Assembly (NCBI GenBank): GCA_017620435.1
Contig: JAFZQL010000093.1
Coordinates: forward strand, 1 to 5,261
Reading direction: 5' to 3'
Source: Erysipelotrichaceae bacterium
Lineage (GTDB): Bacteria > Bacillota_I > Bacilli_A > Erysipelotrichales > Erysipelotrichaceae
Length of the DNA: 5,261 bases
Made by a program: the position numbers and the translations under genes. Positions 1 through 4,704 of the stretch are shown one piece after another. The first letter of the stretch is position 1; each line of letters begins with the position of its first letter. Under the pieces are notes generated by a model, which did no database searches, was not told the DNA's origin, and saw only the letters and a program-made list of their open reading frames with translations.

Positions 1-606
1 ACGATGGAAGACGGACAGGCCGATCCTGCCGACAAAAACAGACCGCAGGTCATCGCCGAAGCTTTCCAGGTCTTTGAATGTACCTGGAATTCCGATCTGG
101 AAGATGCCGGAAAGTTCAAGGCAGAAGACATCGACGACGGACATCCGGGTCCATACAACGATTTCAACGGAATCACTTCCAAGTACGGTGCGCACTTCAT
201 TCTGAATATCGACAAGATCCTGATGAAGGAACGCTATTACGATGCGATCGTCAACGGGGTGAAGAAAGACAGCTTCCCTCCGGTTCCAGTCGACTACGGA
301 TACCGCGATTCTACCTATTTCTGGTATACGCAGTTCCCGCGTTTCAAAAAGCCGATCGCCGAACCGATCCCTGCACCGAAGGAAGTCGATCTGGATTCCA
401 TCAAATATGCGGCCAACCGCTGCGATCCGGATATCAAGTTTACCGATGATGCCCTGAAGAACTTTGTCAAGGTTCCTCGTCCTTTCCTGAAAACCGTCCT
501 GAACGGATGCGTCGCCTGGGCAAAAGAAAACAACGTTACGCTGATCACGGATGAACACGTCAAGATCATCAACGACAAGCGGAAACAGGAAAAGGCCAAG
601 AAATAA
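1..606 (+). CDS. PCP_red-domain protein, 3' part (5' end outside window)
   Basis: The frame is open from the first base of the window, and the first ATG at base 4 has no visible ribosome binding site, so this is most likely the C-terminal part of a longer protein. The 200 residues after that ATG split in two. Residues 1-130 are rich in Asp, Pro, Tyr and Phe, with a Pro/aromatic stretch (SFPPVPVDYGYRD at 90-102) that I do not recognise. Residues about 144-192 (from DIKFTDDALKNFVKVP onward, then AWAKENNVTLITDEHV) resemble the PCP_red domain that ends the B subunit of light-independent protochlorophyllide reductase: acidic start, 'VP' turn, amphipathic helix, then a 'G/N-x-T-x-IT-x-E' helix start. 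The tail is Lys-rich and soluble; no membrane segment is visible. In other proteins this domain accompanies redox or radical enzymes, so a redox role is possible, but the catalytic part is not in view. It ends 25 bases before the stop of the convergent nucleotidase gene. Confidence 0.7.
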   Translation, partial: TMEDGQADPADKNRPQVIAEAFQVFECTWNSDLEDAGKFKAEDIDDGHPGPYNDFNGITSKYGAHFILNIDKILMKERYYDAIVNGVKKDSFPPVPVDYGYRDSTYFWYTQFPRFKKPIAEPIPAPKEVDLDSIKYAANRCDPDIKFTDDALKNFVKVPRPFLKTVLNGCVAWAKENNVTLITDEHVKIINDKRKQEKAKK

Positions 607-609
607 AAT

Positions 610-630
610 AAACCGGCAGATGCCGGTTTT
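610..630. terminator. Bidirectional rho-independent terminator between convergent genes
   Basis: An 8-base-pair stem (610-617 with 622-629, core ACCGGC/GCCGGT) closes a 4-base loop (AGAT). A T-rich stretch follows on the plus strand, and an A-rich run at 601-612 gives a U-tract when read on the minus strand. It fills the 25-base gap between the stop codons of the two converging genes (TAA at 604-606 and TAA at 634-632), so it can end both transcripts. Confidence 0.85.
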
Positions 631-631
631 A

Positions 632-2101
632 TTAATCTGTGATGGTGATCCTCCCTTCGACCTGGGAATCGACGTTGTTCATGCCGACAAGCAGTTCTTC
701 GAAGATCGAAAAGTCGTCGGTAATGACCATTCTGGCTTTCTTGTTGGCGAGAACCTGTTCGATTGGTAGATCAAAGAATTCCGTAAAGTTCTTGAAATGG
801 TAATCCTGGATGGCGATCTTCAGTATCTGGTTGTCGACGATCTTCTTGCCGTTGTAGCTGAATTCCTCGAAGTCATGCTTCGATCTGCTGTAAACCATTT
901 TTACACCTTTGGATACCTGATAGAATTCGCTGTGTCCGTCTCCGTCCAGTGCTTCATCTCTCAGCATGTATTTCATCATATGACGGAACTGTTTTCCGGA
1001 TACCTCCAGCATGTATACCGGGGCGTTGAAAGGCAGACATTCTTTCAGATCCTGATACTGGACGATAGGTCCCATTTCCTGCAGTCTGATCGATCCGGAT
1101 GCGTACAGCATGATATCGAAACTGGAATCGACCTGCAGCAGGTCGGCAAACAGGTTGCCCAGTTCCGTTTCCATGTTTCTTCTTGGATGGGTCAGGGTAC
1201 GTTTGAAATTGGTGATGATCCTGTTGTATTTGCGGTCTGTTTCTTTCTTGTAGGATTCCAGTACTTCTTCCAGGATGGTATCGGGTCTGCAGGTATTGGT
1301 GTTGATCGGCAGACACTTCCAGGTATAGTCGACCATCTTGTGCTGGACCGTATTGATCTGAATGTCGAATCTGCCGATCTGGTCCGTTCCGACACCGACC
1401 TGGACGATCGGAATGCCGTTGACGATGCAAGGTTCATTCAGAAGCGTATGGGTATGACCGCCGATAATCAGGTCTACGCCCCAGTTGGGATCCAGCAGGG
1501 ATGCGAGTTTCTGGTCTTCTTCAAAACCGATATGGGTCAGAAGGACCGTCAGATCGATCCTGGTGGTTTTGTAGTTGTCGATGATGACGCCGACCTGTCT
1601 TGCCGCTTCCCAGACATCTACGAAAGATCCGATGACTTCTTCGCTTCTGGTCGATGCCAGCACTTCTTCCGTGATGATGCCGATAAACATGACCTTCAGG
1701 CCATTTATATCGATGATCTCATAAGGTTTAAACAGTCTGGTGTGGTTGGTCTTGATGTACATGTTGGCGTTGACGATCGGGAACTTGGCGCATTTCTCCA
1801 GGAAAAGCAGATGCGACAGTCCGTAGTCTACTTCGTGGTTGCCTATGGTAACGACATCAGGCGAGAGGAAATTCATCAGTTCAATGGTAGAAAGACCTCT
1901 GTATTCGCTGTCGATGATCGATCCCCGGAACATGTCTCCGGCGATCGCAAACAGCGTATTCGGTTCTTCTTCCCTGACCTGTTTAATGTATCCCGAAAGC
2001 AGGGAAACACCGCCTTCGTGGTAACCTTCTTTTTCTTCTGCCAGAAAGTCGCCGTGCATGTCATTGGAATGCAGCAGTGTCAGTTTTTCGATATGTTCCA
2101 T
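632..2101 (-). CDS. Cytoplasmic 5'-nucleotidase / UDP-sugar hydrolase family metallophosphatase (YunD-like)
   Basis: This 489-residue two-domain metallophosphoesterase probably hydrolyses nucleoside monophosphates or related phosphoesters with two bound metal ions. The N-terminal calcineurin-like domain has all metal-site motifs in order: NDMHG (13-17, D14 and H16), AGDMF (54-58, D56), GNHE (87-90), THIGF (189-193, H190) and GGHTH (214-218). The C-terminal part (about 295-480) follows the 5'-nucleotidase C-domain pattern, with GNLFADLL (315-322) and YASGSIR (333-339) where the family usually has an Asn-Gly-Gly-type substrate loop. There is no signal peptide, unlike the exported members, so a cytoplasmic location as proposed for Bacillus YunD is likely; the length is also close to that group. 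The start at 2101 is chosen because AAAGGAG lies six bases upstream; a longer frame adds 14 residues without homology or ribosome site. The substrate cannot be read from the sequence. It lies 96 bases downstream of the lipoprotein gene, same strand. Confidence 0.92.
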   Translation of the reverse strand: MEHIEKLTLLHSNDMHGDFLAEEKEGYHEGGVSLLSGYIKQVREEEPNTLFAIAGDMFRGSIIDSEYRGLSTIELMNFLSPDVVTIGNHEVDYGLSHLLFLEKCAKFPIVNANMYIKTNHTRLFKPYEIIDINGLKVMFIGIITEEVLASTRSEEVIGSFVDVWEAARQVGVIIDNYKTTRIDLTVLLTHIGFEEDQKLASLLDPNWGVDLIIGGHTHTLLNEPCIVNGIPIVQVGVGTDQIGRFDIQINTVQHKMVDYTWKCLPINTNTCRPDTILEEVLESYKKETDRKYNRIITNFKRTLTHPRRNMETELGNLFADLLQVDSSFDIMLYASGSIRLQEMGPIVQYQDLKECLPFNAPVYMLEVSGKQFRHMMKYMLRDEALDGDGHSEFYQVSKGVKMVYSRSKHDFEEFSYNGKKIVDNQILKIAIQDYHFKNFTEFFDLPIEQVLANKKARMVITDDFSIFEELLVGMNNVDSQVEGRITITD

Positions 2102-2107
2102 ATTGAT

Positions 2108-2114
2108 CTCCTTT
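2108..2114 (-). promoter_or_regulatory. Ribosome binding site of the nucleotidase gene
   Basis: AAAGGAG on the minus strand, six bases before the ATG at 2101-2099. It decides in favour of this start over the in-frame ATG at 2143-2141, which lies inside the upstream hairpin. Confidence 0.85.
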
Positions 2115-2123
2115 GATACCGAT

Positions 2124-2163
2124 AAAAAAACAACAGAAGGCATGTTTGGGTTCTATTGTTTTT
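2124..2163 (-). terminator. A/T-rich hairpin with U-tract, probable terminator of the lipoprotein gene
   Basis: Read on the minus strand, arms 2163-2151 and 2138-2126 pair over 13 positions, 12 Watson-Crick and one G-U, around a 12-base loop, and the descending arm runs into seven U residues (2130-2124). The shape is that of a rho-independent terminator, but the stem is mostly A-U and the loop large, so efficiency may be low. It sits 35 bases after the lipoprotein stop codon and 23 bases before the nucleotidase start. It could instead act as a leader hairpin for the nucleotidase if transcription starts near 2165. Confidence 0.5.
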
Positions 2164-2171
2164 CTGCTTTT

Positions 2172-2177
2172 ATTATA
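2172..2177 (-). promoter_or_regulatory. Possible -10 element for the nucleotidase gene
   Basis: A perfect TATAAT on the minus strand, about 70 bases before the nucleotidase ATG. No good -35 box is found 16-18 bases upstream (the 17-base position reads TAGTAA) and there is no TGn extension, so this is only a candidate. Expression could also come by read-through from the lipoprotein promoter. Confidence 0.3.
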
Positions 2178-2197
2178 GTTTAAAAATCTGAGGCTTA

Positions 2198-3061
2198 CTA
2201 TCTTTTCATCTGTGTGGTTATTTCATTGAAAAGCGACAGTGTCCATTTTCCGGCGCTTTCCACTTCCTTGAGAAAGTCGAAATCCGGATCTTCCACAGTC
2301 TTGCCGTAGACGGATTCCACATATTCGATCGCCTGACCGGCGAAACGGTTTACTTTCTCTGCGGCGTTTCCTTTCAGGTCTTCGGTATATTCTTTCAGAC
2401 TGACTGCGGCTGCATAGATCTGATCGGCGGTTTCTCTCTTTTCCTTGTCGATGCCGTAGAGGATCTGTTCATAGTTGTTCAAGATGACATCTTTCAGTTC
2501 GATCAGATCTTCCTCCGTCACATCTCTGGCTCTTTTCAGGCTTCTGACGGTATCTTCATACAGAACATCGTAATCATCCGCAACATCTTCCCATTTCAGC
2601 GTCTGTCTTTTTTCTACGGACAGCCACTGCTGTGAAGACCAGTTCAGGATGGCATCGATGTCGTTTCTGACCTTTTCTTTCAGCTGTTCAAAGTCCGGAG
2701 CCTTGTCATAGGCTGCCGCTACCAGTTCCTTGATCTCTTCCGCAAGAAGAGCGAGCTGTCCGGAACTGTCGGAAGAGAACAGACCGGTGATCTTTTCCAG
2801 CCCTTCGGCGATCTTATAGAGATTTTCTGCCGTCTGTTCATCGTCTTTACTGACTCCCGATTTCAGCTGCTCAATGGAGTCCAGGGCGCTGTTCAGGATC
2901 TTCTTGTAGTCGTCCTGAAGAAAGGTATCGGACAGATCGGCGGCATTCTCGATCGTCTGGCTCAGTTCGTCGTAACGATCCTTGACATCATTCCAGGACA
3001 GTCCCTTGGAGGAGCACGCAACAAGCATTATCACACACAACAGGATCAGGATCTTCTTCAT
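2198..3061 (-). CDS. Uncharacterised lipoprotein with two tandem helical domains
   Basis: The 287-residue product starts with a lipoprotein signal peptide: MKK, a hydrophobic stretch (4-14) and lipobox LVAC with the lipidated Cys at 16, followed by SSKG, so it should be tethered to the outer face of the membrane. The rest is charged and predicted by eye to be all helix. It contains an internal duplication: residues 21-120 align without a gap with 155-254 (25 identities by hand count), including LSWNDVKDRYD versus LKWEDVADDYD, QTAENLY versus ETADQIY, and AYDK versus VYGK. After a three-residue insertion the match resumes as PDF...LKE (122-129 and 259-266). A linker with two Trp (141 and 146) joins the copies. 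I know no named family for it. The start at 3061 is chosen because AAGGGAGG lies eight bases upstream and the signal peptide begins there; an open 22-codon extension starts upstream of the promoter's predicted start point. It is divergent from a membrane protein gene. Confidence 0.85.
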   Translation of the reverse strand: MKKILILLCVIMLVACSSKGLSWNDVKDRYDELSQTIENAADLSDTFLQDDYKKILNSALDSIEQLKSGVSKDDEQTAENLYKIAEGLEKITGLFSSDSSGQLALLAEEIKELVAAAYDKAPDFEQLKEKVRNDIDAILNWSSQQWLSVEKRQTLKWEDVADDYDVLYEDTVRSLKRARDVTEEDLIELKDVILNNYEQILYGIDKEKRETADQIYAAAVSLKEYTEDLKGNAAEKVNRFAGQAIEYVESVYGKTVEDPDFDFLKEVESAGKWTLSLFNEITTQMKR

Positions 3062-3069
3062 TATTCTAT

Positions 3070-3077
3070 CCTCCCTT
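3070..3077 (-). promoter_or_regulatory. Ribosome binding site of the lipoprotein gene
   Basis: AAGGGAGG on the minus strand, eight bases before the ATG at 3061-3059. It fixes the start that leaves a clean lipoprotein signal peptide and rules out the in-frame upstream ATG codons. Confidence 0.85.
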
Positions 3078-3086
3078 ATGTGCCCC

Positions 3087-3115
3087 ATTTTAATCGCTTT
3101 ACGTTCTTTTTTCAA
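3087..3115 (-). promoter_or_regulatory. SigA-type promoter of the lipoprotein gene
   Basis: Minus strand: -35 TTGAAA (3115-3110), a 17-base spacer, -10 TAAAAT (3092-3087). Transcription would start near 3080, leaving a leader of about 19 bases that holds the ribosome binding site. The -35 box lies between the -35 and -10 of the opposite promoter. Confidence 0.7.
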
Positions 3116-3124
3116 TGCTATAAT
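3098..3124 (+). promoter_or_regulatory. Extended -10 promoter of the membrane protein gene
   Basis: Plus strand: TGCTATAAT (3116-3124) is a perfect TGn-extended -10 box. A weak -35 candidate, TTTACG (3098-3103, four of six matches), lies 15 bases upstream, which is tolerable for an extended -10 promoter. Transcription would start near 3131, at or just after the first ATG of the frame (3130), which argues for the later ATG at 3151 as translation start. Confidence 0.65.
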
Positions 3125-3132
3125 CAAGAATG

Positions 3133-3140
3133 AAAAGAGG
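3133..3140 (+). promoter_or_regulatory. Ribosome binding site that decides the membrane protein start
   Basis: AAAAGAGG followed by ten bases and ATG at 3151. The in-frame ATG at 3130 has no such site and lies at the predicted transcription start. Confidence 0.6.
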
Positions 3141-3150
3141 TATACGTCCT

Positions 3151-4518
3151 ATGTATCAAAGAATCAGACTGTTTTTCACCGTATTCCTTCTGGCACTGCT
3201 TTGTGTTGTTCCTGTTTCCGCCAATTCGGCAATCAAGTCCTGGAGCGGATCGGACGGCAACGGCGTCTATACCATGGAAGAAGACTGTCCTGTGGTCTGT
3301 CTGAAGGAAGACCTCATTTTCGATATCGGCAGTTTTCCTTTGGACTATTTCGGAAGTGTCGAAGAACTCTCTGCCTACGACGCTTCCGTTACAGCCGTCT
3401 ACACCTTAAACAATCCGACGGAATCTCAGATCAGTGTCAGACTGGTTTTTCCTTTCGGTGAAGATCCGCAGTATTTCTATCACAGCAGTATCGGCGAAGA
3501 ACTGGGTGATTACCGGATCCTCGTCAACGACGAAGCGATCGAAAAAAAGATCCGTTATTCGCTGATGACAGGAAGCGATTTCGACGTTGAGACTGATGTT
3601 TCCAGACTTAGAGACGAGTATCAGACGGATGCTTTCTACCGCAGTGATCTGCCTGTCTATGAATATGTCTTTGAAACTCAAGGAATAGAAAACGGAGAGA
3701 ACGGGAATCCCGAATGCGTGCTGCAGCTGCAGATCGATCCTTCCCGTCAGAGGCTGGTTACAGGGGAATGCAACTATTTCCACAGCGATGATGACGGGAA
3801 TTACGAGATCCACTGCTATGCGGATGGAAACAATCAGGAATACCGGATGTATGTGCTTGGTGAAGATCTGAAAGAGCTTCCGGAATTTACTGTCATGGTG
3901 CTTGATGGAGAAGAAACATCCGGAGAAATGCTTCTGAAAGAAAAGAACGAGACCGTTCTGTTAGAATTGATCCTTTCACAGAAAAAGTATGAAAACATCT
4001 CCGATATTGACTGGTACAACGCCTGCATCGATTATCTGAAAGAAAAAGATCCTTATCTGTATGATGCGATACCGTTTGTACAGGTCTATTACCGTCTTTT
4101 GAGATGGTATGAATATGAGCTGAACTTTGAAGCGGGAGAGACCTTGACCAATTCCGTCAAGGCTCCGATCTATCCGGATATCAACGGATACTACGAACCT
4201 GCCGTGTATACCTACCGTTATCTGCTTTCGCCGGCATCGACCTGGGCCGACTTCTCTGATCTGGATATCACCGTCAATACGGCGTATGCGATGATCGAAA
4301 ACAGCAGCTTCGAAGAAAAAGAAGGAAAGTATACCCTGCACTATGACCGTCTGCCGGAAGGGGAACTGTCCTTCCGCTTATCAGAAAGTCCATCACCGAA
4401 ACACGGCTCAGATAAAACCTTCTATATCATAGTCGGAATTCTGGCGGGAGCTCTGGTGATCTTCCTGTTGCTGGTCATAGCAGTCATAAAACTGATCAGA
4501 AAACTGATACACAAATAA
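3151..4518 (+). CDS. Uncharacterised single-pass membrane protein with large extracellular region
   Basis: The product has 455 residues from the ATG at 3151. Residues 1-24 form a signal peptide (basic YQRIR, hydrophobic core 8-20, then PVSA with likely cleavage before N25). Residues about 424-448 form one hydrophobic segment followed by a basic tail (KLIRKLIHK), so the protein should sit with about 400 residues outside and a short cytoplasmic end. The outer part opens with SAIKSWSGSDGNGVYTMEEDCPVVC and has a beta-like stretch VTAVYTLNNPTESQISVRLVFPFG (80-103) that reads as an immunoglobulin-like or beta-sandwich strand pattern; aromatic-rich helices follow at 284-325. Six Cys lie outside (46, 50, 189, 207, 222, 292), enough for three disulfides. 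I recall similar unnamed envelope proteins in Clostridia-type Firmicutes but no assigned function. There is no enzyme motif and no LPxTG anchor. It is transcribed divergently from the lipoprotein and ends at a strong terminator. Confidence 0.82.
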   Translation: MYQRIRLFFTVFLLALLCVVPVSANSAIKSWSGSDGNGVYTMEEDCPVVCLKEDLIFDIGSFPLDYFGSVEELSAYDASVTAVYTLNNPTESQISVRLVFPFGEDPQYFYHSSIGEELGDYRILVNDEAIEKKIRYSLMTGSDFDVETDVSRLRDEYQTDAFYRSDLPVYEYVFETQGIENGENGNPECVLQLQIDPSRQRLVTGECNYFHSDDDGNYEIHCYADGNNQEYRMYVLGEDLKELPEFTVMVLDGEETSGEMLLKEKNETVLLELILSQKKYENISDIDWYNACIDYLKEKDPYLYDAIPFVQVYYRLLRWYEYELNFEAGETLTNSVKAPIYPDINGYYEPAVYTYRYLLSPASTWADFSDLDITVNTAYAMIENSSFEEKEGKYTLHYDRLPEGELSFRLSESPSPKHGSDKTFYIIVGILAGALVIFLLLVIAVIKLIRKLIHK

Positions 4519-4523
4519 AACAA

Positions 4524-4550
4524 AAGGCATCCCTGGGATGCCTTGTTTTT
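4524..4550. terminator. Bidirectional rho-independent terminator
   Basis: A 9-base-pair stem (4524-4532 with 4536-4544, AAGGCATCC/GGATGCCTT) around a three-base loop is followed by GTTTTT on the plus strand. An A-rich run (4513-4525) supplies a U-rich tail in the minus direction. It lies five bases after the membrane protein stop codon and nine bases beyond the 3' CCA of the convergent tRNA, so it should end both transcripts. Confidence 0.88.
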
Positions 4551-4553
4551 GAG

Positions 4554-4639
4554 TGGTGCACCAGACAGGACTTGAACCTGCACGAAGTTGCCCCATATGA
4601 ACCTGAATCATACGCGTCTGCCAATTCCGCCACTGGTGC
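4554..4639 (-). tRNA. tRNA-Leu, anticodon CAG
   Basis: An 86-base class II tRNA on the minus strand with CCA encoded at the 3' end (4556-4554). The acceptor arms GCACCAG (4639-4633) and CTGGTGC (4564-4558) pair over seven bases, with discriminator A as expected for leucine. The D-arm TGGCGGAATTGGCAGACGCG is typical of tRNA-Leu. The anticodon arm TATGA-TTCAGGT-TCATA pairs over five bases and shows anticodon CAG (4605-4603), reading CUG codons, which are frequent in the neighbouring genes. A long variable arm (GGGG-CAA-CTTC, with G-U pairs) and T-arm GCAGG-TTCAAGT-CCTGT complete the fold. Confidence 0.96.
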
Positions 4640-4649
4640 ATGCATATAT

Positions 4650-4677
4650 ATTTTACTACATTTTTTTCTTGAAACAA
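4650..4677 (-). promoter_or_regulatory. Promoter of the tRNA-Leu gene
   Basis: Minus strand: -35 TTGTTT (4677-4672), a 16-base spacer and -10 TAAAAT (4655-4650). Transcription would begin near 4643, only a few bases before the mature 5' end at 4639. The -35 is a weak match, but no better set was seen in this gap. Confidence 0.5.
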
Positions 4678-4696
4678 GCCCTTATAATGATAAAAT
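4669..4696 (+). promoter_or_regulatory. Promoter of the TypA-like gene
   Basis: Plus strand: -35 TTGAAA (4669-4674), a 16-base spacer and -10 TAAAAT (4691-4696). The start would fall near 4703, at the ATG. A perfect TATAAT at 4683-4688 is an alternative -10 (start near 4695) but lacks a matching -35. Confidence 0.55.
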
Positions 4697-4704
4697 AATT
4701 AGGT

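Noticed and set aside
797..2116. A 439-codon open frame on the plus strand opposite the nucleotidase gene
   Set aside because: It lies wholly antisense to a gene with all family motifs, has no recognisable domain or ribosome site, and its Asp/Val/Phe-rich composition is what the reverse of a normal coding sequence gives.
3062..3127. 22-codon N-terminal extension of the lipoprotein
   Set aside because: It would put basic residues ahead of a complete lipoprotein signal peptide and begins upstream of the predicted transcription start; the ATG at 3061 has a strong ribosome site.
3130..3150. ATG at 3130 as start of the membrane protein
   Set aside because: It has no ribosome binding site and coincides with the transcription start predicted from TGCTATAAT; the ATG at 3151 has AAAAGAGG ten bases upstream and a better signal peptide start.
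4408..4677. An 89-codon open frame on the minus strand across the tRNA
   Set aside because: It is the translated shadow of tRNA-Leu and the adjacent terminator, a common false gene call.
4668..4678. CTTGAAACAAG as a repressor operator
   Set aside because: The symmetry is explained by two facing -35 boxes; a single short inverted repeat is not enough to claim a regulator site.
4683..4688. TATAAT as main -10 of the TypA-like gene
   Set aside because: The TTGAAA box is only eight bases away and no -35 occurs at 16-18 bases, so the TAAAAT at 4691-4696 fits better; kept only as an alternative.
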